This document shows, piece by piece, positions 16,909 through 26,679 of a DNA stretch of 64,000 nucleotides (positions are counted from its first letter, which is position 1; each line of letters begins with the position of its first letter). Origin of the DNA: Actinotalea solisilvae (GTDB taxonomy: Bacteria; Actinomycetota; Actinomycetes; Actinomycetales; Cellulomonadaceae); NCBI RefSeq assembly GCF_016464425.1, contig NZ_JADDKQ010000007.1:186001-250000 (forward strand). Reading direction: 5' to 3'. The notes beneath the pieces were generated by a model. The model ran no database searches, was not told the origin of the DNA, and worked only from the letters and a program-made list of their open reading frames with translations. Made by a program: the position numbers and the translations under genes.

Positions 16909-17966
16909 GACGACGCCGTGCGGGCCGGCCCCGGCGCGTCCGCGGGCGGCGCCGCGTCGCCGTGCTCGAGCTCGAGCTCGCCGAGGTAGACCTTGCGGAT
17001 GACGTCCTCGATCGCGGGCTCCTGGATCGCGACGTCCTGGACCTCGGCGGCGCCGAGCACCGCGGTGAGCACCTGGCCCGCGTCGAGCACGAACCGGTCG
17101 AAGCGCACCTCGACCTCGCGCTCGTGCTCCCCGGCGGTCACCGTCGCGCCCGGCACCGCGGCGGCGAGCGGGGCGAGCGACGCCAGGGGCTCGCGGAGCT
17201 GGAAGGTGATCGCCCGGTCCCGCGCGTAGCGGTCCGTCACGGCCGCGAGCGGGCCGTCGAAGATGGTGCGGCCGCCGTCGATGATGACGATGCGCCGGCA
17301 GATGTCCTGGATGTCGCCGAGGTCGTGCGTCGTGAGCATGACCGTGGTGCCGCCGTCGACGAGCTCCTTGACGAAGGCCCGGACCCGGTCCTTGACCGAG
17401 ATGTCGAGGCCGATCGTCGGCTCGTCGAGGTAGACGATCCGCGGGTCGTGCAGCAGCGCGGCCGCGAGGTCCGCCCGCATGCGCTGGCCGAGCGACAGCT
17501 TGCGCGCCATCTGCGGCAGGAACTCGCCGATGCCGAGGATCGCGTCGAACCGCTCGAGCCGCTCGCGGTACTCGCGCTCGCCGAGGCCGTACATGTCCCT
17601 CAGCAGGCCGAGCGACTCGCGGACCGGCAGGTCCCACCACAGCTGCGTGCGCTGGCCGAAGACGACGCCGATCTGCCGCGCGTTCTCGATCCGGCGCTCG
17701 TGCGGCACGAGGCCGCCGACCCGGACCTCGCCGGCCGTCGGCACGAGGATGCCTGTGAGCATCTTGATCGTCGTGGACTTGCCCGCGCCGTTGGGGCCGA
17801 CGTAGGCGACCGCCTCGCCCGCCTCGATCGACAGGTCCACGTGGTCGACGGCGACCTGCTCGGTGAACCGGCGCTGGACCAGGTGCTTGAGCGAACCGGC
17901 GAGACCCGGGTCCTTGTCCGCGCGGCGGAAGACCTTGGTCAGCTGGGTGGCTTCGATGAGTGGCAT
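16905..17966 (-). CDS. ABC-2 exporter ATP-binding subunit
   Basis: A 353-residue ATPase beginning MPLIEATQLTKVFRRADK. Walker A GPNGAGKST lies near residue 56, the signature is the diverged LSLGQRMRADLA, and Walker B is IVYLDEPTIGLD, followed by THDLGDIQ. The LSLGQRMR signature and the C-terminal 100-residue extension typify the ATPase group that works with two ABC-2 membrane-6 permeases. First gene of the operon 17966-15195. The start ATG at 17966 is much more plausible than the open frame up to 18368, which lies opposite the CstA leader. Confidence 0.9.
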   Translation of the reverse strand: MPLIEATQLTKVFRRADKDPGLAGSLKHLVQRRFTEQVAVDHVDLSIEAGEAVAYVGPNGAGKSTTIKMLTGILVPTAGEVRVGGLVPHERRIENARQIGVVFGQRTQLWWDLPVRESLGLLRDMYGLGEREYRERLERFDAILGIGEFLPQMARKLSLGQRMRADLAAALLHDPRIVYLDEPTIGLDISVKDRVRAFVKELVDGGTTVMLTTHDLGDIQDICRRIVIIDGGRTIFDGPLAAVTDRYARDRAITFQLREPLASLAPLAAAVPGATVTAGEHEREVEVRFDRFVLDAGQVLTAVLGAAEVQDVAIQEPAIEDVIRKVYLGELELEHGDAAPPADAPGPARTASS

Positions 17967-18126
17967 CGCTCCCGATCGTGCCAGCGCCGGGTGACACGGG
18001 TCACCGTCTTTACCGGTCAATCTCACGACGCGGTCGGCCCTCGAGTTGTGGGCGCCGCCGGACGGGTTCATGGTGCTGGGCGGGCCGTGCGCCGGACCGC
18101 CGCTGGACCGTCTCGAGGGGGAGATC

Positions 18127-20412
18127 ATGACCGACCGTGCTCGCGCGGGGGAGACGGCGACGCTGCCGGTCCCTCCGCAGGACCCGACCCTGCCGCCCGT
18201 CGCGCTGGACGCCGACGTCGTCGAGGCGGAGCACCGCCGCTGGACGCCCGCGCGCATCGCGCTGTGGACGGCGATCGCCCTGCTCGGCGGCGTCGCGTGG
18301 GTGGTCCTCGCCGTCGTCCGCGGCGAGACCGTCAACGCGATCTGGTTCGTCTTCGCGGCGGTGTGCACCTACCTCATCGCGTACCGCTTCTACTCGCGCT
18401 ACATCGAGCGCCACCTGCTGCGCCCGGACGACCGGCGCGCGACGCCCGCCGAGTACAAGGCCGACGGCAAGGACTACGTCGCAACCGACCGGCGCGTCCT
18501 CTTCGGCCACCACTTCGCGGCCATCGCCGGCGCCGGGCCGCTCGTCGGGCCCGTGCTCGCGGCGCAGATGGGCTACCTTCCCGGGACGATCTGGATCATC
18601 GTCGGCGTCGTGCTCGCGGGCGCCGTCCAGGACTACCTGGTGATGTTCTTCTCGATGCGCCGCGGCGGTCGCTCGCTCGGGCAGATGGCGCGCGACGAGC
18701 TCGGCGTCGTCGGCGGCACGGCTGCGCTCCTCGCGACGCTCGTCATCATGATCATCATCGTGGCGATCCTCGCGCTCGTCGTCGTCAACGCGCTCGCCGA
18801 GAGCCCGTGGGGCGTCTTCTCGGTCGCCATGACCATCCCCATCGCACTCTTCATGGGCGTCTACCTGCGCTTCCTCCGCCCGGGCAAGGTCACCGAGGTC
18901 TCGCTCATCGGCTTCGTCCTGCTGCTCGCGGCCATCGTGGGCGGCGGCGTCATCGCCGACACCGCGTGGGGCGCCGACGTCTTCACGCTCGACAAGGTCT
19001 CCATCGCGTGGGGCATCGTCGTCTACGGCTTCGTCGCCGCGATCCTGCCCGTGTGGCTGTTGCTCGCGCCGCGCGACTACCTGTCGACGTTCATGAAGAT
19101 CGGCACGATCGTCATGCTCGCGGTCGCGATCGTCGTCGTGCGGCCCGTGCTCGAGGTCCCGGCGATCAGCGAGTTCGCGCGCAACGGCCAGGGTCCCGTG
19201 GTCGCCGGGTCGCTCTTCCCGTTCCTCTTCGTGACGATCGCGTGCGGCGCGCTGTCCGGGTTCCACGCGCTCATCTCGTCGGGCACCACGCCCAAGCTCG
19301 TCGAGAAGGAGCGCCAGACGCGCCTCATCGGCTACGGCGGCATGCTCATGGAGTCGTTCGTCGCGATCATGGCGCTCGTCGCGGCGCTCTCGATCGACCG
19401 TGGGATCTACTTCGCGATGAACGCCTCGGGCGCGGCGACCGGCGGCACCGTCGAGGGCGCCGTCGCCTTCGTCAACGGGCTGGGCCTCACGGGCGTCGAG
19501 CTCACGCCGGAGATGCTCACGCAGACCGCCGAGGACGTCGGCGAGGAGACGATCGTCTCGCGCACCGGCGGCGCGCCGACCCTGTCCGTGGGCCTCGCGC
19601 ACATCATGCAGCAGCTCGTCGGGGGCAGCGGGATGATGGCGTTCTGGTACCACTTCGCGATCATGTTCGAGGCGCTGTTCATCCTCACCGCGGTCGACGC
19701 CGGCACGCGCGTCGCGCGCTTCATGCTCCAGGACTCGATCGGCAACGTCGTCCCGCGCTTCCGCGACACGTCGTGGCGACCGGGCGCCTGGCTCGCGACG
19801 GCGGTCATGGTCGGCGCCTGGGGCGCGGTGCTCCTCATGGGCGTGACGGACCCGCTCGGGGGGATCAACACGCTCTTCCCGCTCTTCGGCATCGCGAACC
19901 AGCTGCTCGCCGCGATCGCGCTCGCGGTGTGCATGGCGATCGTCGCCAAGCAGCAGCGCTTCCGGTACCTGTGGGTCGTCGTCCTGCCGCTCGGATTCGC
20001 GGCCGCGGTGACGATCACGGCGTCGTTCCAGAAGATCTTCTCGCCCGTCCCGGCCATCGGGTACTTCGCGCAGAACCGCGCGTTCGCCGACGCGCTCGCG
20101 GCCGGCGAGACGAGCTTCGGCACCGCGACGAGCGTCGAGGCGATGCGCGCCGTGGTGCGCAACACGATGATCCAGGGCGTGCTGTCGATCGTCTTCGTGA
20201 CGCTCGCGATCGTCGTCATCCTCACGGCCGCGTGGGCGACCTGGCGCTCCTACCGCTCGGGCCACGCGGCGAGCGCCGAGGACCCGCCGTCGGCGTCGCG
20301 GATCTACGCCCCCGCCGGTCTCGTCACGACGCCGCCCGAGAAGGCGCTCGAGGCGCGGTGGCAGGAGCACGAGGCCGCGCACCCGCGCCCGCGGGCGAGG
20401 AGCCACGGATGA
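18127..20412 (+). CDS. cstA: Carbon starvation protein CstA (peptide/pyruvate transporter family)
   Basis: A 761-residue membrane protein with about 16 helices. The CstA block VATDRRVLFGHHFAAIAGAGPLVGP is intact, followed by the later family motifs FHALISSGTTPK and LFPLFGIANQLLAAIAL. Characterised relatives import peptides or pyruvate during carbon limitation. The ATG at 18127 has GAGGGGGAG just upstream. Its stop overlaps the start of a YbdD/YjiX gene (ATGA), the partner arrangement known from Escherichia coli cstA-ybdD and btsT-yjiX. No sensor pair like BtsSR is adjacent. Confidence 0.93.
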   Translation: MTDRARAGETATLPVPPQDPTLPPVALDADVVEAEHRRWTPARIALWTAIALLGGVAWVVLAVVRGETVNAIWFVFAAVCTYLIAYRFYSRYIERHLLRPDDRRATPAEYKADGKDYVATDRRVLFGHHFAAIAGAGPLVGPVLAAQMGYLPGTIWIIVGVVLAGAVQDYLVMFFSMRRGGRSLGQMARDELGVVGGTAALLATLVIMIIIVAILALVVVNALAESPWGVFSVAMTIPIALFMGVYLRFLRPGKVTEVSLIGFVLLLAAIVGGGVIADTAWGADVFTLDKVSIAWGIVVYGFVAAILPVWLLLAPRDYLSTFMKIGTIVMLAVAIVVVRPVLEVPAISEFARNGQGPVVAGSLFPFLFVTIACGALSGFHALISSGTTPKLVEKERQTRLIGYGGMLMESFVAIMALVAALSIDRGIYFAMNASGAATGGTVEGAVAFVNGLGLTGVELTPEMLTQTAEDVGEETIVSRTGGAPTLSVGLAHIMQQLVGGSGMMAFWYHFAIMFEALFILTAVDAGTRVARFMLQDSIGNVVPRFRDTSWRPGAWLATAVMVGAWGAVLLMGVTDPLGGINTLFPLFGIANQLLAAIALAVCMAIVAKQQRFRYLWVVVLPLGFAAAVTITASFQKIFSPVPAIGYFAQNRAFADALAAGETSFGTATSVEAMRAVVRNTMIQGVLSIVFVTLAIVVILTAAWATWRSYRSGHAASAEDPPSASRIYAPAGLVTTPPEKALEARWQEHEAAHPRPRARSHG

Positions 20413-20624
20413 GCGCGACGACCGCCCGACCCGGCCCCCGTGCGCGGCGGGGGATCGGCTGGTTCCTCCGCGGCCTGCTGGGCGAGGACGCCTACGAGCG
20501 GTACCTCGAGCACGAGGCCGCGCACGGCCGGGGCCCGGGCGACCCGGGCGTCATGTCCGCGCGGGAGTTCTGGCGCGACCGGACGGACCGGCAGGACCGG
20601 GAGCCGCAGGGCCGCTGCTGCTGA
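20409..20624 (+). CDS. YbdD/YjiX-family small protein
   Basis: A 71-residue protein; GLLGEDAYERYLEH and MSAREFWRDR match the YbdD/YjiX family, which is nearly always encoded after cstA. The role is thought to support the transporter. It ends in a cysteine pair. It starts inside the cstA stop (ATGA) and its last 74 bp overlap the convergent ABC ATPase gene, a long convergent overlap. Confidence 0.9.
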   Translation: MSATTARPGPRARRGIGWFLRGLLGEDAYERYLEHEAAHGRGPGDPGVMSAREFWRDRTDRQDREPQGRCC

Positions 20625-21276
20625 CCGGCTCGCGGGCCGTCGGGCGTCCCGCGGTGGCGGCGGCGCGCGAGGCGGGCGTGGCCGGGGAGGGCTCCGATGC
20701 GGCGGGCAGCGTCACGAGCCGCGCGCCGAACCACGCGACGTCGTCGGCGTCATGGGTGACGAGGACCGTGGTCCGACGGGCGCAGCGCTCGCGCACGAGG
20801 GTGCGGGTGAGCCGCCGCGCGCGCCCGTCGAGGCCCGTGAACGGCTCGTCGAGCACCACGAGGTCGGCGTCGGTGAGCAGTGCGCGCACGACGGCGACGC
20901 GCCGGCGCTGCCCGCCCGAGAGCGTCCGGACCGGCGCGGTGAGGTCCGCGCCCGTGAGGCCGGTCGCGACGAGCGCGTCGACGACGTGACCGGTCGGCAC
21001 GGCGCGCGGCAGCACGAGGCGCACGTTGCCCACGGCGTCGAGGTGCCCGACGAGGCGGTCCTCCTGGAACACGGCCGCCCGCGCGAGCCCGGTCAGGCCC
21101 TCGACCGTGCCCGACGTCGGCTCCACGAGGCCGAGCAGCACCCGCGCGAGCGTCGTCTTGCCCGAGCCGTTGGGGCCCATGACGGCCGTCGCGCTCGCGT
21201 CCGGCAGGTCGAGGTCGAGCCCGTCGAGCACGGCGCGCCCGCCGAGCTCCACGCCGACCCCGCGTAGCCGGATCAC
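20551..21276 (-). CDS. NitT/TauT-type ABC transporter ATP-binding protein
   Basis: A 241-residue ATPase with Walker A GPNGSGKTT near residue 34, Q-loop VFQEDRL, signature LSGGQRRRVAVVRAL, Walker B LVVLDEPFTGLD and the switch THDADDVAW. This is the SsuB/TauB/NrtD pattern. The C-terminal 40 residues are Ser/Pro/Ala-rich, beyond the family core, and overlap the YbdD gene on the other strand. It is the last gene of the hydrogenase-ABC operon, 4 bp after the permease. Confidence 0.85.
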   Translation of the reverse strand: MIRLRGVGVELGGRAVLDGLDLDLPDASATAVMGPNGSGKTTLARVLLGLVEPTSGTVEGLTGLARAAVFQEDRLVGHLDAVGNVRLVLPRAVPTGHVVDALVATGLTGADLTAPVRTLSGGQRRRVAVVRALLTDADLVVLDEPFTGLDGRARRLTRTLVRERCARRTTVLVTHDADDVAWFGARLVTLPAASEPSPATPASRAAATAGRPTAREPVSSSGPAAPGPAGPSGRARTPART

Positions 21277-21280
21277 CGGG

Positions 21281-22120
21281 TCACCTCCGCCCGGGCGGGG
21301 CGCCGGCCGAGGGTGCCCCGCCGGGGACCCGCCGCGCGAGCACCACCACGAGCCGCTCGCACGCCATGCCCAGGAGGACGACGACGAGCGTCCACGCGAG
21401 CACGTCGGCCGTGCTGAGGAACAGCTTCGCGTCGTAGAGCCGCTCGCCGATGCTGCCGTCCGGCAGACCGATGACCTCGGCCGCGACGCCGCTGCGCCAG
21501 GCGAGGCCGACGCCGATCCGGCAGGCCGCGACGAGGAACGGCGCGACCGCGGGGAGGTCGACCGCGCGCACGCGGCGCAGCGCCGGGACGCGGAACACGC
21601 GCGCCACCTCGAGCAGCGCGCCGTCGCGCGCGCGGATCCCCGCGAGCACGTTGAGCTGCACGACGGGCAGCACCATGAGCGCGCTGACGACGAGCGCGAG
21701 GCGCCCGCTGTCCGCCCAGAGCAGCACCAGGATGATGAAGCTCACGACCGGCGTGCTCCGGACGGCCCCGAGCAGAGGCGCCGTGAGCGCGTCGACGAGC
21801 GGCGCCGCCGCGGCCGCGACGGCGAGCAGCGTGCCCGCGACGACGCCGAGCGCGAAGCCGCCCCCGACCCGCAGCGACGTGTGCGCGACGGTGGCCCAGA
21901 AGTCCGCCGTCGGCGCGATCTCGCCCAGCCGCACGAGGACGTCCATCGGCCCCACGAGCAGCACGTCGCGACCGACGGCGACGGCCGCGCCCTGCCACAC
22001 GAGCAGCCAGACGCCGACGGCGAGCGGCGTGCGCCAGCGCCGCCACGGCGACTCCCGTCGCGCCGCCGCGACGGTCACGGCCGGGGCGCCCGCGTCAGGG
22101 AGCGAGGTAGAAGTCGTCAC
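21281..22120 (-). CDS. NitT/TauT-type ABC transporter permease
   Basis: A 279-residue protein with about six helices and a BPD_transp_1 EAA-loop variant (EVARVFRVPALRRVRAVDLP) that docks on the ATPase, as in SsuC/TauC. Its GTG start at 22120 lies 26 nt inside the substrate-binding-protein gene, indicating translational coupling. The substrate is unknown; nitrate, sulfonate, taurine and pyrimidine importers share this fold. Confidence 0.85.
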   Translation of the reverse strand: MTTSTSLPDAGAPAVTVAAARRESPWRRWRTPLAVGVWLLVWQGAAVAVGRDVLLVGPMDVLVRLGEIAPTADFWATVAHTSLRVGGGFALGVVAGTLLAVAAAAAPLVDALTAPLLGAVRSTPVVSFIILVLLWADSGRLALVVSALMVLPVVQLNVLAGIRARDGALLEVARVFRVPALRRVRAVDLPAVAPFLVAACRIGVGLAWRSGVAAEVIGLPDGSIGERLYDAKLFLSTADVLAWTLVVVLLGMACERLVVVLARRVPGGAPSAGAPPGRR

Positions 22121-23165
22121 CGGGCATGCTCCCCCCGACCGAGGCCGGGTCCGCGGCGTGCAGCACCGCGAGGTAGCCCTCGAGGGCGTCGCGCAGCGCG
22201 GCGCCCTCGAGGTGCTCGAGGCCCGACGCCGGGATCGCGGCCTCGGCCACCGCGGGCGACGGCGCGATGCCCGCCGCCACGACGAGCGGCGCGGCGTCGG
22301 CCGGGTGGGCCGCGACCCACGCGCCGGACGCCTCGATCTCGTCGAGGACGCCCGCGACGAGGTCGGGGTGCTCCTCGGCGAACGCGCGCCGCACGACGAC
22401 GACGCTCGTGACGATGCGCGAGTCGGGGTGCACCTGCGCCCACACGTCGGTGAGGCTCAGCGCACGGCGCACCTCGGGGTGCCCGAGCGTGAGAGCGGTC
22501 GCGTACGGCTGGGGCAGCACCGCGATCGCGCCGGGCTCGCTCGCGAGCCGCGCCGCGACCTCCGTCGCCTCGCTCGAGAACTCGACCGCGACGTCGACGC
22601 CCGGCTCGAGCCCGCTGCCACGCAGGAGGTCGGCGAGGACGTGCTCGGGCGCCGTGCCCTTGCCAGGGCTGAGGACCGTGCGTCCGGCGAGGTCGCCGAT
22701 CGCGTGCACGGTGTCGCCGTGCTCGAGGACCTCGAGCGTGCCGAGGCTCGACGTCGCCGCGACCTGGATCGCGCCGTCCGTGCCCGCGGTCCGCGCGTGC
22801 AGCACCGCCGCGAGGTTCGCGGGCAGCAGGGCGACGTCGACCTCGCCCTGGACGATCCTCGGCACCACCTCGTCGGGCGTCCCGTAGGTCGTCATCGCGT
22901 AGTCGTGCGCGGCCGTGCCGGCCTCGACGTCGCGCGCGAGGCCGACGAGCGCCATCGTCGTGGGGCCGCGCAGCGACGCGACGCGCACGGTGGGCTCCAC
23001 CTCGACGACGGCGGCGACGGCGTCGTCGGGCGTGGGCGCAGGGTCCGGCTGGCCCGCCGCGCCCCCGCAGCCCGCGAGCACGGCCGCGGCGAGCGCGCCC
23101 GCCGCGAACGCGGCGACCCCACGCCGTCCGAGCCGCGGGGCGAGCGCCCGCCGGCCCGTGCTCAC
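22095..23165 (-). CDS. NMT1/TauA-like ABC substrate-binding lipoprotein
   Basis: A 356-residue protein with a lipoprotein signal (lipobox LAGC) and the periplasmic-binding-protein type II pattern seen in NMT1/SsuA-like proteins: VRVASLRGPTTMALVGLARD, VPRIVQGEVDVALLPANLA and LAGRTVLSPGKGTAPEHVLADLLR. GTG 23165 overlaps the stop of the hydrogenase gene (GTGA), so the transporter is encoded in one operon with a redox enzyme. The ligand is not predictable; it lacks the paired motifs that would mark sulfonate or nitrate specificity. Confidence 0.8.
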   Translation of the reverse strand: MSTGRRALAPRLGRRGVAAFAAGALAAAVLAGCGGAAGQPDPAPTPDDAVAAVVEVEPTVRVASLRGPTTMALVGLARDVEAGTAAHDYAMTTYGTPDEVVPRIVQGEVDVALLPANLAAVLHARTAGTDGAIQVAATSSLGTLEVLEHGDTVHAIGDLAGRTVLSPGKGTAPEHVLADLLRGSGLEPGVDVAVEFSSEATEVAARLASEPGAIAVLPQPYATALTLGHPEVRRALSLTDVWAQVHPDSRIVTSVVVVRRAFAEEHPDLVAGVLDEIEASGAWVAAHPADAAPLVVAAGIAPSPAVAEAAIPASGLEHLEGAALRDALEGYLAVLHAADPASVGGSMPGDDFYLAP

Positions 23166-26100
23166 GGCCGGACCGGGGCGTAGGAGGTGTGCAGCAGCTC
23201 GTGCGCGAGCGGCGAGCCGGGCTCGCCGTAGAACTCGTCGTAGAGCCGCAGGAGGTCGGGGTTCTCCTGCGAGCGCCGGTGCTCCGAGCGTCGGTCGATC
23301 TCGACGAGCACGCCCTGGCGCTCGGGCAGCTCCGAGGAGCGCTCGGGCAGCGGCTGCCCGGCGCCGTTGATGCACCCGCCGGGGCACGCCATGACCTCGA
23401 CGAGGTCGTAGCCCACGTCCTCGCCCGCGAGGATGCGCCGCACGAGGCCGTCGACGTTGCCGAGGCCGGAGATCACGGCGACCCGCAGCGTCGCGTCGCC
23501 CGCGACGACCGTCGCCTCCTTGAACCCCTCGAGCCCGCGCACCTCGTGGAAGTCGAGCCGCCCGGGCAGGTCGCCCGTGAGGCGCTCGACGGCGAGCCGC
23601 AGCGCGGCCTCCGCGACGCCGCCGGACGCCCCGAACAGGACGCCCGCCCCGCTCACCTGCGCGTACGGCGGGTCGAACGCGCCCGGGACGACGTCGGCCG
23701 CCTCGAGGCGCAGCGTGTCCGCCATCTCGAGCAGCTCGGTCGTCGTGAGCACGGAGTCGACGTCGGGCCGGCCGTCGCGCGCGAGGCCGGGACGCACCGC
23801 CTCGTCCTTCTTCGCGAGGCACGGGACGATCGAGACGACGTGCAGGGTCGCGGGGTCGAGGCCGGCCTGGCGCGCGTAGTGCTGCCGCACCGTCGCGCCC
23901 ATCATCTGCTGCGGCGACCGGCAGCTCGACAGGTGCGGGATCATCCCCGGCCACCGCCGCTCGACGAGCGACACCCAGCCCGGGCAGCACGACGTGAACA
24001 GGGGCATGACGCCGCCGCCGGTGACGCGGCCGAGCAGCTCGGTGGTCTCCTCGAGCACCGTGAGGTCGGCCGCGAACGCGAAGTCGAAGACGCGGTCGAA
24101 GCCGACGCGGCGCAGCAGGCCCGCGACGAAGGCCGAGGCGTCGGCGGGCGCGACGCCGTACCGGGCGGCCACCACGGTCCGCACGGCCGGCGCGACGAAC
24201 CCCACGACGACGGTGCCCGGGTCGTTCATCGCGCGGAAGACGTCCCCCGTGGCGCGGACGTGGTCGAGCGCGCCGCACGGGCACGCGCGCACGCACTGCC
24301 CGCACGAGACGCAGTCGGTCGCGCCGAGCGGGAGGTCGTCGAGCGTCCCCACGACGAGTCGCCCGTCGCGCATGCGCAGGTCGAGCACGCCGACGCCCTC
24401 GATCTCGGCGCACGCGGCCACGCACAGGCCGCACGCGATGCACTTGTTGGGGTCGCGCACGATGAACGCGTGGTCCCGCTGCACGGGCACGCGCGGCCGG
24501 ACGTGCAGCGGCGGCAGCCACACGACCCCGGCCGCGGACGCCTCGCGCCGCAGGGGGCACGTGTCGCGGGTCGAGCAGCCGCACTCGAGGCACCGCGCGG
24601 CCTCGGCGCGCGCCTGCGCCTCGGTCAGCCCGGTCTCCACCTCGACGAACGACCCGACGCGCTGGGGCACCGGGACCGTGGGCATGACGGTGCGGGGGAT
24701 GCGCGGCTCGTCCTCCCACTCGTGCCGGTCGAGGTCCTCGAGGGTGCCGCGGCTGCACGCGTAGTCCGTCGCCTCGGGCTCGACCCGGCCCGTGCGGACC
24801 AGCTGGTCGATCGCCGACGCGGCGCGCCGTCCCGCCGCGACGGCCTGGATCACCGTCGCTGGCCCGGTCACGCAGTCCCCGCCCGCCAGCACGCCGGGCA
24901 CGTCCGTCTCGAGCGTGCCGCCGTCGACGCGCACGTCGCCCCAGCGGTCGGTGCCCACGGCTACGTCCCCCGCGAGCCCGCCCGCGACGACCGCGGCGTC
25001 GGTGCTCTGCCCGACGGCGCCGATCACGGTGTCGGCGACGAGCACGTGCTCGCTGCCCACGACCGGCACGGGCCGCCGCCGGCCGCTCGCGTCGGGCTCG
25101 CCGAGCGCCATGCGCACGCAGTGGACCTCCAGGCGGCCGCCCGCCGCGGCGATGCGCGTCGGCGCGGTGAGGAGCACGAGCTCGACGCCCTCGGCGAGCG
25201 CGTCGGCGACCTCGTGCGGCTCGGCGGGCATCTCGTCGCGGCCGCGCCGGTAGACGAGCGTGACGTGGGTCGCGCCGCCGCGCAGCGCGGTGCGCGCGCA
25301 GTCCACGGCGGTGTTCCCGCCGCCGACGACGACGGTCGCGCCGAGCGGCACGCGCACGCCGTTCGTCACGTCCTCGAGGTACTCGATCCCGCGGTGCACG
25401 CCGGGCAGGTCCTCGCCCTCGACGCGCAGCGGCGTCGGGCGCCACGACCCGATCGCCAGGTAGACGGCGTCGTGGTCGCGGCGCAGGTCCGCGAGGCGCA
25501 GCGGCGTCGGGCGCCCCGACCCGATCGCCAGGTAGACGGCGTCGTGGTCGCGGCGCAGGTCCGCGAGGCGCAGGTCGGCGCCGAGCGTGCGCCCGGTGAC
25601 GATCTCGACGCCCAGCGCGCGCACGACGTCGACGTCGTGGTCGAGCGCGTCCGTCGGGAGCCGGTAGTCGGGGATGCCGTACCGGAGCATGCCGCCGGGG
25701 CGGTCCTGCTTCTCGTAGACCGTGACCGCGTGGCCCGCGATCGCGAGGTAGTAGGCCGCGGCGAGGCCGGACGGCCCGGACCCCACGACGGCGACGCGCC
25801 TGCCGCTCGGCGGCGCGACCGCGGGCAGCCAGGGCTGCTCGCGCGCGCGGTCCCAGTCGGCTGCGAACCGCTTGACCGCGTTGATGGCGACGGGCTCGTC
25901 GACGAGCGACCGGCGGCACGCCTCCTCGCACGGGTGGGGGCACACGCGCCCGCACACCGACGGGAACGGGTTGCGGTCCTTGATGACGCGCAGCGCCGCC
26001 TCGTGGTTGCCCTCGGCGACGAGGCGCAGGTAGGTCTGGACATCGACGGAGCCGGGGCACGCGGCGACGCACGGCGCGACGCAGTCGCCGTCGTGGTCGC

Positions 26101-26428
26101 ACAGGAGGGTCTCGAGGCGCGCGGTCCGGTAGGCCTCGATCGCGGGCGTGCTGGTGCGCACGACCATGCCCGGGCGCGCGGGCGTCCGGCACGCCTGGAG
26201 GCGGCGCGGCGGCCCGTCGACGTCCTCCACCTCGACCACGCACAGCCCGCACGTGCCGTGGGGCCGGTCGAGCCGGACGTCGTCGCACAACCCCGGCACG
26301 TCGACGCCGGCGTCGCGCAGCGCCGCGTGGAGCGTCTGGCCCGGGTGCACCGGGACGGGTCGGCCGTCGGCCGTGAGCGTCGGCAGCGGCGCGTGCGCCG
26401 GCTCGCTCGGGGGTGGCTGCCTGTGCAC
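23162..26428 (-). CDS. GltD-like oxidoreductase/[FeFe]-hydrogenase fusion
   Basis: A 1088-residue multidomain protein. Order: NuoG-like [2Fe-2S] ferredoxin (C48, C60, C63, C80); GltD-type Fe-S domain ([27 protein letters not shown]); FAD domain ([14 protein letters not shown]) with NAD(P) domain ([14 protein letters not shown]); two [4Fe-4S] motifs ([22 protein letters not shown]); and a complete H-cluster domain. The H-cluster motifs are TSCCPGW (C814/C815), VPCLAKKDE (C870; usual M replaced by V) and [16 protein letters not shown] (C1015/C1019; one usual G replaced by A). A small-subunit-like tail ([17 protein letters not shown]) ends it. It should couple H2 and NAD(P)H. GTG 26428 has GGAGG five bases upstream. 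A 72-bp tandem duplication lies in the NAD(P) region. The HydE/F/G maturases are not in the window. Confidence 0.88.
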   Translation of the reverse strand: MHRQPPPSEPAHAPLPTLTADGRPVPVHPGQTLHAALRDAGVDVPGLCDDVRLDRPHGTCGLCVVEVEDVDGPPRRLQACRTPARPGMVVRTSTPAIEAYRTARLETLLCDHDGDCVAPCVAACPGSVDVQTYLRLVAEGNHEAALRVIKDRNPFPSVCGRVCPHPCEEACRRSLVDEPVAINAVKRFAADWDRAREQPWLPAVAPPSGRRVAVVGSGPSGLAAAYYLAIAGHAVTVYEKQDRPGGMLRYGIPDYRLPTDALDHDVDVVRALGVEIVTGRTLGADLRLADLRRDHDAVYLAIGSGRPTPLRLADLRRDHDAVYLAIGSWRPTPLRVEGEDLPGVHRGIEYLEDVTNGVRVPLGATVVVGGGNTAVDCARTALRGGATHVTLVYRRGRDEMPAEPHEVADALAEGVELVLLTAPTRIAAAGGRLEVHCVRMALGEPDASGRRRPVPVVGSEHVLVADTVIGAVGQSTDAAVVAGGLAGDVAVGTDRWGDVRVDGGTLETDVPGVLAGGDCVTGPATVIQAVAAGRRAASAIDQLVRTGRVEPEATDYACSRGTLEDLDRHEWEDEPRIPRTVMPTVPVPQRVGSFVEVETGLTEAQARAEAARCLECGCSTRDTCPLRREASAAGVVWLPPLHVRPRVPVQRDHAFIVRDPNKCIACGLCVAACAEIEGVGVLDLRMRDGRLVVGTLDDLPLGATDCVSCGQCVRACPCGALDHVRATGDVFRAMNDPGTVVVGFVAPAVRTVVAARYGVAPADASAFVAGLLRRVGFDRVFDFAFAADLTVLEETTELLGRVTGGGVMPLFTSCCPGWVSLVERRWPGMIPHLSSCRSPQQMMGATVRQHYARQAGLDPATLHVVSIVPCLAKKDEAVRPGLARDGRPDVDSVLTTTELLEMADTLRLEAADVVPGAFDPPYAQVSGAGVLFGASGGVAEAALRLAVERLTGDLPGRLDFHEVRGLEGFKEATVVAGDATLRVAVISGLGNVDGLVRRILAGEDVGYDLVEVMACPGGCINGAGQPLPERSSELPERQGVLVEIDRRSEHRRSQENPDLLRLYDEFYGEPGSPLAHELLHTSYAPVRP
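25429..25572. repeat. In-frame 72-bp tandem duplication in the hydrogenase fusion gene
   Basis: Units 25429-25500 and 25501-25572 differ at one base (A/C at the fourth base of GCCACG versus GCCCCG). They encode two copies of a 24-residue segment with core [11 protein letters not shown] between the FAD and NAD(P) lobes. GltD-family proteins normally have one such segment, so this is a recent insertion of an extra strand-turn unit. Confidence 0.95.
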
Positions 26429-26679
26429 GTCGTCCTCCGTCGGACTCGGTCCCCGCCGCGTCGACGACGCCGGAGCCCGGCGGTCCACGAGACCGACGGT
26501 GCGTGCCGACGCTGGCACCTCCACGCTAGGCGCGCGGGTGGAGCACGGCGCCGGACCTCCGACCCAGGCCCTCGGGCCCAGGCGCGGCCGCGCGCCCTCG
26601 GCCGAGCGGAGGACCCGAGCGGGCGCTGGCGGGCGGGCGTGGGACCCTGGTGACCGTCGTCGGCGGGGGGGGGGGGCGC
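26429..26679. other. Intergenic region between divergent hydrogenase and GGDEF genes
   Basis: About 250 bp carry the hydrogenase ribosome site (GGAGG near 26434), G+C-rich short repeats such as GGCCCTCGGGCCC near 26568, and a G12 homopolymer at its right end. I see no convincing -10/-35 pair or known operator for the hydrogenase operon. Confidence 0.5.
26665..26676. repeat. Poly-G tract (G12) before the GGDEF gene
   Basis: Twelve consecutive G residues end three bases before the ATG at 26680, where the ribosome-binding site should be. If translation began at the GTG 26650 the tract would lie inside the coding sequence and its length would set the frame. Length variation could therefore alter expression either way. 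Confidence 0.85.

Noticed and set aside
23189..26653. 1154-codon open frame antisense to the hydrogenase gene
   Set aside because: The translation is rich in R, D, H and V with no domains, typical of the complementary frame of a 75% G+C gene; the minus strand holds complete Fe-S and H-cluster motifs.
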